Below, in pieces: positions 54,254 to 64,000 of a DNA stretch of 64,000 bases. The notes beneath the pieces were generated by a model that was not told where the DNA came from, ran no database searches, and saw only the letters and a list, made by a program, of their open reading frames with translations. Source of the stretch: Spizellomyces punctatus DAOM BR117 (Eukaryota; Chytridiomycota; Chytridiomycetes; Spizellomycetales; Spizellomycetaceae). How positions within the stretch are numbered: position 1 is the first letter of the stretch; each line of letters opens with the position of its first letter. Location of the stretch: the NCBI RefSeq assembly GCF_000182565.1, contig NW_015971551.1, forward strand, positions 461,638 to 525,637, in the 5' to 3' direction. Made by a program: the position numbers and the translations under genes.

Positions 54254-55944
54254 ATGTCTAGCCAACCCCCTCCGCCGCAACCTCAGTTTAAGCTCAAGCA
54301 GCGCAAGGTATCCTGATGACGACATTAAAGTGACGCTGTTTCCTGGCTGGCCTCAGCATGAAGTGCTTGATCCCTGCGAACGAACTGGATTTTAACGCTA
54401 CCCTTGTCCTCTCTTTACGCTCAGAGAGAAACTGTAACAAAGTATGAACCAGAGGCCTTCCGAGACTCTTTATTGAAGATTATCCCCGAGGATCCAGCTG
54501 AGATCGAAAAGTACGCTTCTATTTTGGAACTGAATGAGTCGAAAGTCGATTACAAACGCTACGGCGAACCTTTTTTTGAATTTCTGATTGTTGGAGGACT
54601 CATAGGTAGGACTTACTTTTGACGTTTGCGTGTTGACACAAATGATTGGATTGCCCTATTGACTGTGTGACACAGCACCCGGGGGAATCGTTGAGGATGG
54701 GCCGCGTAGGAACCCCTTCAGTATTTTTGCAGCCGAAGATTCCAAGGAGGCTGTCCGAGCGAGGGTGGACATAATCAAGTGCGTACTCTAGACAAACGTA
54801 ACCATCGTGAAATCGCGCGTGAACTAAAAGGGAAACTGGGATACTCTTCAGCAAGCTGACTCGTAGATACAAGTATCTGCAGAAGCGACTCGAAGAGTGT
54901 ATGTCGCACCTTCTTCAATATGTCAATAAATTTGGCGAAAACTCCCACAAGCTCTCGAGAGCTGTCGGTAGACTGATCTCCATCCAGCTGCTGCCGATAT
55001 CGGTGCTGACGAACCTAATGAAAGAGCATTTGGTCAAAGACGGTAAATCCGAATAAATGCACATGATGATCAGCTTGCTCAGACACTTACGCCGACCCTC
55101 TAGGCGCTTCCTTGCAGTTTGTTACTGGTGTATTCAGGAGTTACCTGGAGGACCAGCCCATTGACCACCTAAGCACTATTCTTAAGAAGGCAGGGTTGGA
55201 TGACAAATTGCTCGAGTTTTTTCCTCCAGGCAAACGCCAGGCGGAGTATGTTGCTCGCCATTTCGAGGCGGAGGGTTTGAAGCCACTTGTAGACTACTTC
55301 AACAAGCGCCAGCAGACGGCCGTGAAGGAGCAAGTGAAATCAAAGTTGAACGAGATGTTCTCATCCGGCACCCCACAGGAGGTTGGACATGTGTTTGCTT
55401 GTCCATGATATAGCGTAGCTAACCCAAAGTGGCACTCCGCACGCAGGCCGCAGGCTATGTTAAGCAGCAAATCGCGGTCAACAGCTGGGCCGAGACCGAT
55501 GTTGTGCCGATCATGTGGGATGCGCTGATAAGTTCAGTAGAATGGGCCGGCCGCCCTGAGCAACTCGAAAGTCAGATCAAGACGACGCTCACGGTAAGTC
55601 TGGCGGCAACGGAGCGTGTGTCCCTGCATATGAGCTAAAATATTTCTTGAAAGACATGGGGGAAAGTTCTAGCTGTATTCTGCACATCCCCAAAGACAGA
55701 AATTGGTCTCATGCTCAAGGTCCAGCAAATGTGCTATGAAGATGGACGGTTCCAAAAGCACTACCGGACTATTATTCGATATCTTTATGATGAAGATGTT
55801 GTTTCGGAAAGCGCCATCATCTACTGGTTTGAAAAGGGAGCTGGTGCATCGGGGAAGACATTGTTTGTAAAGCAGATGGAACCTTTTGTAAACTGGTTAA
55901 AGAGCCAAGACGACGATGAGAGCGAGGAAGAGGAGGACGAGTGA
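54254..55944 (+). CDS. eIF5-mimic protein (BZW/5MP), W2-domain translation regulator
   Basis: 5MP binds eIF2 and eIF3 through a C-terminal W2 domain, competing with eIF5 and tightening start-codon selection. The exons are 54254-54307, 54425-54605, 54676-54778, 54852-55042, 55104-55381, 55447-55593 and 55654-55944, giving 414 residues, close to the roughly 419 of animal BZW. The N-terminal phrase QFKLKQRK continues into YEPEAFRDSLLKIIPEDPAE, then YKRYGEPFFEFLIVGGLI and APGGIVEDGPRRNPFSIFAA. The W2 (MI4G-like) domain spans about residues 270-400, with MWDALISSVEW, KVLAVFC and SESAIIYWFEKGAGASGKTL. The tail is acidic (DDDESEEEEDE), the AA-box feature that binds eIF2beta. The acceptor at 55446 was chosen because it keeps phase. 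Confidence 0.93.
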
Positions 55945-56250
55945 TTTTGGACAAGGAAAGTGTCATCTGTAGCGAAATACAACACTGAGTAGCTTTTAGA
56001 CGAACTATTTGTTTTTACTACGTCGCGCATTTTCATTCATGGTCACGTGTACAATAAGTCACGTGTATTGCAGGACTCGTCTTTCAGTCGTTTTCCACCT
56101 CGTGGGAGCAGATCAAAACTGCTGAATCGTTTGCGACAAACCATTGCACACTTTGTCTTTGTTGCTGTCTTTGGTGCCTGACAACTCGGACGGTCTGCTG
56201 GTCGCAAGTTTTTTTTGTTTGAACAAGGAGGACTGAAAGCAACCTCCACC
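55945..56250. promoter_or_regulatory. RAT1 upstream region with two CACGTG sites
   Basis: TCACGTGTA-type sites occur at 56044-56049 and 56060-56065, 16 bp apart in the same flank context (GGTCACGTGTA and AGTCACGTGTA), about 190-205 bp upstream of the RAT1 start codon. This resembles a paired bHLH/Cbf1-like element. The 3' flank of the eIF5-mimic gene shares the space. Confidence 0.4.
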
Positions 56251-59200
56251 ATGGGGTAAGTTACTAAGGGTTGTTTTAGGGCAAATTCTTGAAACGGTTA
56301 TGGTGGATCACAGCTTGGCTATAACGTTGGTAACTTACGAAACAGAGTTCCGGCGCTCTTTCGATGGCTCTCTCAAAAGTATCCCAAAGTCACCTCACAG
56401 GTGATCGAAGAACAACCACGGGAGATCAATGGTCATACCATTCCGGTGGACGCCTCTAAAGTCAATCCGAACGGGGTGGAGTTTGATAATCTATACTTGG
56501 ATATGAATGGTATCATCCATCCTTGTTGCCATCCTGAGGGTAAACCGGCACCCGCGACAGAAGAGGAGATGTTTGTCGAGATTTTCAAATATATTGATCG
56601 CATCATGGCTATGATAAGGCCAAGGAAGGTCCTTTACATGGCAATTGGTACGAAATGCGGTGCAATTTTGTGTAGATGTGGTGCTCGTGCTCACTCATTC
56701 TCGCCCTACCTTATCCTTTTTCCAGATGGGGTGGCTCCGCGAGCGAAAATGAATCAACAGCGATCTCGGCGTTTTCGCGCCGCACAAGAGGCACAAATCC
56801 AACAAGAGGAGGAGGAAAGAATAAGAAAGGAATGGGAAGGTCTGATTTACTTGGTTTTGGACGACCGGGGCCATCTCACTCACTTCTCTTTAGCCGCTGG
56901 TGACAAAATGCCAGAGACCGAAAAGAAACAACATTTCGATTCAAATTGTATTACTCCTGGAACCCCGTTTATGACGAACCTGGCAGTGGCTCTGCGATAT
57001 TACATAGCAGATCGCTTAAATACGGATCCTGGATGGAGAAACGTACGTTTCTAGGTTCAAATGGTCTGCGGAAACATTGTCTGTATTGATACAAGTTTTA
57101 TTCTTTAGCTCAAAGTGATCTTATCTGATGCTAGTGTACCTGGTGAAGGAGAGCATAAGATCATGGATTATATACGAAGGCAACGGGGCCAGACTGGCTA
57201 CGATCCCAACACCCACCACGTTTTGTATGGTCTGGACGCTGATTTGATCATGCTTGCTCTTGCAACACATGAACCAAATTTCCAAATTCTGCGAGAGGAT
57301 GTGTTCTTTAATGATGCGAAAGATCGGGGATGTTTCATCTGCGGTCAGACAGGGCATCAGGCTAATGAATGCACAGGTTGGTTTCAATGTCTTATCTAAT
57401 TCTCCGTCATGCTGCCAGCTGAAATACCGTTTCAGGAAAGAAAAAAGAGAAGATTGGCGAATTTGATGAGAAAGGAAAAGTCGCTGAACAAAAGCCTTTC
57501 GTGTTCTTACATGTGAGCGTTCTACGTGAATACTTAGAAATAGAATTGAAATCTCCAGATCTTCCATTCGCATGGGACCTTGAGAGAGCTATCGATGATT
57601 GGGTTTTCCTCTGCTTCTTTGTTGGGAATGATTTCCTCCCTCATTTACCCTCACTGGAGATCCGTGAAGGTGCAATCGATAGACTAATAGAACTGTGGAG
57701 AAAGAATCTACCAAAATGGGGAAGTTATCTGACGAATAGTGGGGACATTGACCTTCAGAGAGTAGAATTGATGATGGATGACCTGGGAAAGGTTGAGGAC
57801 GATATTTTTAGAGAACGTCGTCATATCGAGGAACGGAGGAGGGAGGGAAGGAACCGTCGTAATAGGGAGCGGGAGGAAGCCGAAAGGCGGAGATATGAGC
57901 GCATGGACGCACCACCAGCCATTGTCACTGAAACACCTCCAGATTATTTACTGGAAACCTTGCAGAGTGGACGGAAACCTGAGCCCCCTGTGATCCCCAG
58001 TCGGGATGCAAACAAGGCTGCAGCAGAAGCTTTGAAGATTGCTTTGACTGGAGCAGGTCAGGATGTCACAGGCAATCCAGCTATTGAAACACATGCAGGA
58101 GTCAAAAGGAAAGCGGATTCCATTGAGAATGAGGCTACGGATGCTGTTTTTCCAGTTTCCACTGAAGTTCAGGACATATCTGATTCAGAGGAGGATGTCA
58201 CGGAGTCAAAAATTGATGATGAAAACGGTGCGGTGGATGGGGAGGGTTCAGATGAAACGCCGGAGGTGGAGGAAGAAGTAGAGGAGACAATGACTGTCGC
58301 AGATGTGCCAATTCCACACGAACCTCCGACGCACAAGCCAGCTGGAGAGGAAGAGGAACCCTATGACGATGTTCGACTATGGGAATCGGGGTGGAAACAG
58401 CGGTATTATAAAAACAAATTTGACGTAGAAGTGACGGACGTCGCTTTCCGTCGAAGGTATGAACATCCTGAAAACGTGTGCTAGAACCTTTATGTTGCAC
58501 AAGCTCATCTTCTTATTGATAACCCTTTAGAGTGGTGACTTCGTACGTTGAGGGGTTATGCTGGGTTTTGAAGTATTACTATCAAGGCTGCCAATCTTGG
58601 AAATGGTATTTCCCGTACCACTACGCTCCATTTGCCTCGGACTTCGATTTCATTGGAGAGCTCAATATCGTCTTCGAGCTCGGCACACCCTTTCGACCGG
58701 TTGAACAACTTATGGGGGTCTTGCCTGCTTACAGTAGACAGCACATTCCGCCCGCCTTCCAACCGTTGATGACCGATTCCGATTCGCCAATCATTGATTT
58801 TTATCCGGAAAAATTCCCGATTGACTTGAACGGAAAAAAGTTTGCGTGGCAAGGTAATTCGTAAAAGAAGTTATGGCTACCGCAGGACACAAATAAATAT
58901 CTATGATTTATAAATTCAGGCGTCGCTCTCCTGCCCTTCATCGATGAGAATAGGCTGCTGCAAGCGCTAGAAACAAGGTATCACCTATTGACCGAAGAGG
59001 AAGTGCAGCGTAACTCAAAAGGGGATGAAGTCCTCGTGGTCGGAGGTAGTCATGGTCTGTTTGAACCATTCTGTTCTCTTTACGGTAGACAAGCGGAGCA
59101 AACGGTGAGAAGCTCGAGTTTGCAATCTCGTATTGGCTTCAGACTGACAGAATACTTCCGGCAGCCAATTCCAATTGATGCGAGGCTCAGCCAGAAGTTT

Positions 59201-60329
59201 TTTGGTTCCGTTTTGCCAGACCCCAACGCCTGCTTACCTGGGAGCACCTTCGAATCACCTCTCTCTGCCTATGGTCTGGACGATATCAGTAACAATCACT
59301 CAATTAGGTGAGTCCTTGATTAGTTCAGATCAGTCTAGAGCATCTTCTCACCCCTGAATTCAGCGTACTGTATTACATGCCCGAAGTAGCACCTGGCCAT
59401 ATTTTCAAGGCTGAATTGTTACCAGGGGCACAATTTCCTAGTCCAGTCCTTGATGCTAATGACGCATATGCGGTTCGTATGGGTTACAACGGTCGTCGTG
59501 GTCGTGGTCGTGGTCGAGGGGGTGCGGCCGGTCGTTTCATCAGGTACTTTAGTGTGTGCACCTGTGTTACCTTGTAAAAGGTGAAATTTATGGACTCTTT
59601 GTAGACACGGTATGGGGGCAGGCAACACTTTTGGCCGACAGGGCTACGATAACGGCGCCCAAAGCTATGATGGGCGACGCAATGATTATCAGCATGACAA
59701 TAAGCGATCGCGCTACGATTCCCGAAATCAACACTCGGGAACCGGACTTCCGTATATGGGTAAGGTTCAGGTGTTCTCTAGTTTGTCTCAGTCATCCGCG
59801 CCGTTCTTACCCACGCGAGCAGGTGGCGGCGGATATGAACCGTATTCAAGTGGTAGCGGCGAATATCAACAAGGAGGGAACCAACAGTATGGAAGCTATC
59901 AAGCACAAGCATCGGTAAGATTACCTTTCTTGGATACGCGACAAACCGTGGCTCATTGAGGCTCACTTTCCGCTGTCTATCTTCCAGTACGGAGGAGGAT
60001 ATATTCCTAATGCGAACTCTGGTTACCAACAGAACCGAGGTTACCAAGGTGGATACACTGGTTCAGCCGTTGCACCGCCCGGAGTGACATCATGGAACCA
60101 AACCCCCGCTAGCAATCAGGCCGGTTATAACAGATCAGGTTATGGTCCACCCGGAGCGGCGGGCAGTGAGAGTGGTGGGAGACCTCACGCTGGGAATCTT
60201 GGCTGGAGTCGCAATGTCTCGGCCAATCGTGGGTCTTCGCGAGGGTCGGGGGGATATGGAGGCAAATTTCGAGGCGCCAATCGTCGACGTGCTAACGAAA
60301 GCCAGGGTAGAGATTTTAAACCATACTGA
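56251..60329 (+). CDS. RAT1: 5'-3' exoribonuclease Rat1/XRN2
   Basis: This nuclear exonuclease drives transcription termination and rRNA trimming. Exons are 56251-56255 (ATGGG), 56346-56647, 56726-56839, 56894-57042, 57109-57376, 57436-58456, 58531-58853, 58920-59307, 59364-59543, 59605-59759, 59823-59914 and 59988-60329, giving 1,112 residues. The N-terminal nuclease blocks are [70 protein letters not shown] and [17 protein letters not shown] knuckle, [14 protein letters not shown], is present, as in XRN2 but not XRN1. [30 protein letters not shown] and YAPFASDF complete the core. An acidic, disordered insert lies at about 57.83-58.36 kb, and the C-terminus is RGG/Gly/Tyr/Gln-rich ([14 protein letters not shown]). 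The coding sequence looks fully intact. Confidence 0.96.
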
Positions 60330-60750
60330 GCTCGCAACCTTGTAGCATTCCATGTATTTTTTTCTTTTGTAGCAGACTAGTTTCTTTCATTTCATCTTGT
60401 TTGTGATAACATTTATTGTAAGAAAGATGCCATGGTTTCTTGTTGTTAGACCGCCAATTACCGAGACCAGGGAATGAATGGTGCAGTACCTGAGACCCAG
60501 CCCAGATTGCCACGTCACTTGCAGGCACCTGTCAATCGGTATGCCCAGCATAAAAACGGAATTTGGGTAATAGATTATTGAGATCATAGCACTCAGCCCG
60601 CTGCTTCTCAAACTTCGGGTGACTGCATGGATGATACGATGAAACCGTGTTGGTTTCTTTTGACGTTCAGGTTGAAATATAAATCGTCGCAGAGATTTGT
60701 TTGTCTGCTGTGGTTGACATTTTCCCCGTTGCCTTATACCATCATCAGTC
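60330..60750. other. Intergenic
   Basis: This is the RAT1 3' flank and the promoter of the small secreted-protein gene. No gene is seen. Confidence 0.5.
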
Positions 60751-61181
60751 ATGGACCTGCGCATAAGGTTTCTTACAATGCTCATCATTAGTATTTGCCT
60801 TCTCCGCGTGCAACCCGTTCAAACTTGTGGTGCACATCATAATGTGCCATATGCACACCAAGATGTTTGTAAGTGTGGGACGTCTATATACCTTATCTAT
60901 GGATCCTCTGATTTCATGCTCTTACTTTGGGTGACGTGCACAGCTCACGGGTACTGCGACATGAGTCTGGAAACTGCAATTTCTCGATGCAAGAGTACCT
61001 ATGGTGAGAACGGAAAAGGTCTCCAGCATTGCATCAGCGGAGCACAGAGGTATGTCTTAAGCGTCATGACTACCGATTCCTTTGGTATATTTCATTCAAT
61101 CGCTTCCCACAATTGAACAGGGTTTACGGTCGTTGCATAGCTGAAGCTGATAAAGTTCAGCAGCTACGTGTACAGCAGTGA
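60751..61181 (+). CDS. Small putatively secreted cysteine-containing protein (94 residues)
   Basis: Exons 60751-60868, 60944-61049 and 61121-61181 join in phase. Residues 1-25 form a clear signal peptide (basic MDLRIR, then LTMLIISICLLRV, with cleavage probably near QPVQT). The mature part of about 70 residues has five cysteines (TCGAHH, YCDMS, RCKS, HCISG, RCIAE), with regular spacing suggestive of a small helical secreted domain. I recognise no family. It may be an extracellular or vacuolar-lumen protein; a role as an effector would be speculation. Confidence 0.65.
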
Positions 61182-62400
61182 CAATGTTTGCAGATACGCT
61201 TAATAGCTGAAAAGTCTCTGAATGGTTGAAATAAACGTCGATTTGCTCATTCTGTCCTTCAGTGAGAATAAAACTGACCATTAAAAGGTACTGCGTCGTG
61301 TTGCGAGCTGGAAAAAAGTCATCTGTTCATGCCACTTGTTTTCCGTGCCATCCTGTTCAATTGCCACGAGCGGAGCTCCCGTCGACACTTGTGAGGGAAG
61401 GAACATGTCATTTAAGTTGATCTCTTTGACGGAACTTTTAAAACCTGTTAACATGCAAGATCATAGCAGCGTGGTGATATGCTGCCATTTCTACAATATA
61501 TTATTCATCCAGATTCACATAACCAAGACCACTCTTTTGTCAATCTGGCGCTCGCTGTAGGGGCAGATATTCAAAGATACTGCGTAATATTCACAACTGC
61601 ATCCAACTAGTCTCCAAAGAATGTAAAATGAAAGGGAGCAGATGGGCGTGGGGACCCAAGACGTCCTTGAATCAGGAATTAATACGACACCTATTGTATA
61701 TGTTGTCAACTTGTATTCAATAGGAGTTAGTCATAACCGAACAGAAAGAGCTGCAGACGGACGATTACGCAAATAATGTGAATTGAAATCGCGCACGCAT
61801 GGAAGATGGAATAGTACTGAGGCAACCGACATGTACAGGAAGAGAAGAAAGTGCATTTCTCATGAAAGGAATTCTTGATGCAAAAGTGACGGAAGAAGTC
61901 ATGCGATCAGATTCCGGGCCTGGGACTCAGAATACGAGTGGACACAAAGAAACTCCAAATGGCTTGCTAGCCATGGTGTTGTCCGTCAGAGTCGAGGCGG
62001 TTTACGGGACTGAGAGTGCCAATGTAACCAACTTGACTTGCTCTTGCTGGCTACAGTCCTGCAGTCTGTGCATTTCACATAACAATGGAAGCCTATCAGT
62101 CTGCAGAGAGATGCAGCCACTGGATCGAATGAAATGAAATGCAAGATGCCTCCCTCGATTTAGGCAAATGAACTATGCACAAAAGATGCTCCATCATGAG
62201 AAAACGGGTCCAATATGCGGCCATGAATGACTGCAATTACTATCCCTTGCGGCCATCTGCTTCAGTTGCCACATGCATATCATCAGTTATGACTCAATGT
62301 ATCCCCTCTTTTTTCTATATAAACACCCCCTCATCTGCCCCCTATCTTGTTCTTTACCCTCGACTCTCAAAGCATCTGCTCAACAAGTCTCAAGTCCACC
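61182..62400. other. Intergenic, 1.2 kb
   Basis: Several short ORFs exist (the longest, 61799-62137, plus strand) but none has splice context or composition that I would support. The right end carries the core promoter of the next small gene. Confidence 0.45.
62316..62323 (+). promoter_or_regulatory. TATA box (TATATAAA)
   Basis: A canonical TATATAAA lies 78 bp upstream of an ATG in good context and is followed by a C-rich, pyrimidine-rich stretch typical of a fungal transcription start. It is the clearest TATA element I noticed in the window. Confidence 0.6.
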
Positions 62401-62656
62401 ATGAGAATGCCGCTCTGGTGTCGAGGACCTCGCCCTCCCAACAAAAACAACATAACCCCTTGCAAACGCTGCTACTACTATATTGCTACGATTGCAGGTA
62501 TGCATTATCTTTGTATTTTCCCACGCCCATATTCCGAGTCTAATTCTGGTTTAATTAGTATCTGAACATCCTCCGACTAAAGAATTTCGGAATCAAGGGC
62601 TTAGTAGGATTTCTCTCGTGGTGGTGGGCTTAGTTACCCGGTTAGAACAACCGTAA
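62401..62656 (+). CDS. Tiny spliced ORF (64 residues) downstream of a TATA box
   Basis: Exon 62401-62497 and exon 62559-62656 are separated by a 61-nt GT-AG intron and keep phase. The start context is CCACCATGA. The product begins MRMPLWCRGPRPPNKNNITP, has CKRCYYYIATIA before the splice point, and a hydrophobic stretch near its end (SLVVVGLVTRL). I recognise no family. The TATA box, start context and phase-preserving intron together argue for a real transcript; coding status is uncertain. Confidence 0.42.
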
Positions 62657-62872
62657 TGTATTGCATGTGTAATGGGGCCTAGTAGTAGTTGGTTGGTTGT
62701 AAGGAGGGAAGTACTTGGCTTTTCCGAACCAGTTATCGCTGGTTTATTCCCTGGTGTATTGTGTTGTGACATTTGTTATTGCCAATACACTAACAATGGA
62801 TGCAGAACACCAAAGGGAACGCGCAAGTGGCACAGTTTTGCTCTCTACTTGGCCAGATCGACTGCTATTAAG

Positions 62873-64000
62873 TTACGCCGTAAATAAGCGCAGCTTGCCA
62901 TCATGACAGCCAGTGGCAACCTTGGGGTAAAGTGGGTTGAAGTCAACAGATGATACGACATCCGTGTGGCCTGGTAATCTCTCTAGAACCGCGCTCTTCC
63001 GCACATCATAAAGGTAGGCATGATTGTCCTGTCGCATTCGAAGGTTAATATACGGTTCCCTGTAACCCCGGTGAAACAAGATGTTCCATTACCTCGGAGC
63101 CCGAGGCTATATATCGTCCACAAGGCGACAAGGCGCATCCGACTTGTGCATAACGATTGCAGTGTCCGTGTAAATGCAGTATGGCTCTTTCTTGTCTGAG
63201 ATCCCAGCATTTGATGGAGTCGGTGACCTGATGTGAAGACATCAGTTATTATGTCAGAAATTGAAATGGTGCGACCCCATAAACTCACCGCAGTGCTGAC
63301 AAAGACGTTCTCAAAAGCTGGGGGTGGATGTTCGTAATCCGCAAGTGCAAGTGCATGTATTACTCTTGTCTGCGCCTGACGTATTGAGCGGACCACAGAA
63401 CATTGGGCAACATCCCATACATGGATCTGCTTGTCAGAACAAGCTGTTAGGATCAGATGCGACTTTCTAGCATTCATGCATGCGAGGGCAGTCAGGCTGT
63501 GAGCTGAGGAGCTGAATTTCGAGGCCAATTTGTACCAGTTGTAGTTAAGCTGAGGGCGAACGGAACCTTTGTCAGGTTTCTCAAGGTGGTAGGTGTACAG
63601 GTTGCAATCGGGCCCCGACGGTATCAAAATAAACTGATCGTTGTAATAAAAGCGAGTGTGCCGTATTTCGCTGGAAAACGCTTGCTTAGTATCCACTTTA
63701 GCAGTCAGTGGGGGTACTTTGGGTTTCGGATTTCGATTCCCCAAGACCTTGCGAAATTCCAAAAGCGGCTCAGATTGCTTGACCGTCCACAGACGAGCAC
63801 TTCCGTCCAAAGACGCAGTCAGCAGCAATTGCCCATACTGACTTGTGGAAGAGTGGCTCCAGGAAACAGTCGTTAAGGGTCCGTTGTGTCCCATGAGGTC
63901 CTTCATGTGTGTTTCGCTGGAAAGCGGCGTGCGATGATATCTGGCTGTGCCATCGCTTGAAGCAGTTGCGCACGCGGACCCACTCGCGTTAAACTTGACG
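62873..64000 (-). CDS. WD40-repeat protein similar to WDR27, 5' part outside the window
   Basis: Exons in transcript order are >64000-63289, 63227-63093 and 63028-62873, with phases closed, covering the last several WD40 blades. Blades include SACATASSDGTARY, LLTASLDGSARLWTV, LILTACSDKQIHVWDV, FVSTAVTDSIKCWDLRQE, RYIASGSEDNHAYLYDVRKS and PKVATGCHDGKLRLF at the C-terminus. The SPCGRYIASGSEDNHAYLYD wording and the ending match animal WDR27 better than other WD40 families. The function of WDR27 is poorly understood. Assignment within WD40 proteins is by the C-terminal blades only. Confidence 0.8.

Noticed and set aside
61799-62137. 112-codon plus-strand ORF
   Set aside because: No signal, domain or splice context, and composition looks random; not supported as a gene.

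Overview
This is a nuclear window from a eukaryote, most likely a fungus outside Dikarya (a chytrid-like early-diverging lineage), although the sequence alone does not fix the species. Nearly every gene is broken by short GT-AG introns, mostly 45-90 nt. The gene set mixes fungal traits (long fungal-type cystathionine gamma-synthase, nucleoplasmin-fold FKBP of the FPR3/4 type, septin, Wee1, Rat1) with genes usually lost from or divergent in ascomycete yeasts (WTAP-like m6A subunit, PUF60, eIF5-mimic protein, SANBR/KIAA1841 and WDR27 homologues). There are no rRNA, tRNA, CRISPR or transposon genes that I can support, and one assembly gap of 149 N at 27041-27189.

Layout from left to right: PUS7 (3' part, +); a small MIC12-like membrane protein (-) head to head with an RPA-interacting protein (+); a tentative small ORF (-); a DUF421/YetF membrane protein (+); ARPC4 (-); WTAP (-); SMC5 (-); SANBR-like BTB protein (+); DBF4 (-); PUF60 (+); a four-TM MARVEL-like protein (-) head to head with a nucleolar FKBP (+); a serine-rich unknown broken by the gap (+); Rab6/Ypt6 (-); a His-rich small ORF (+); glycine decarboxylase P protein (-); WEE1 (+); malonyl-CoA:ACP transacylase MCAT (-) head to head with NRDE2 (+); septin (+); AP-1 sigma (-) head to head with cystathionine gamma-synthase (+); eIF5-mimic/BZW (+); RAT1/XRN2 (+); a small secreted Cys-containing protein (+); a tiny TATA-driven spliced ORF (+); and the 3' part of a WDR27-like WD40 gene (-).

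Functionally these are mostly single-copy housekeeping genes, not a cluster. Recurrent themes are RNA processing (PUS7, WTAP, PUF60, NRDE2, RAT1), genome replication and integrity (SMC5, DBF4, WEE1, RPA-interacting protein) and trafficking or cytoskeleton (ARPC4, Rab6, AP-1 sigma, septin).

I rebuilt exon structures by hand and checked that reading phase is kept across each join. Most of the larger models close exactly, with lengths close to those of their families. The most notable features are gene-structural: very small coding exons (7, 9, 10, 12, 15 and 22 nt, plus start codons isolated in 3-nt and 5-nt coding pieces), three GC-AG introns, and one exceptionally long pyrimidine-rich intron inside PUF60. 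The most interesting gene content is the SANBR, WTAP and WDR27 homologues in a fungal-looking genome.
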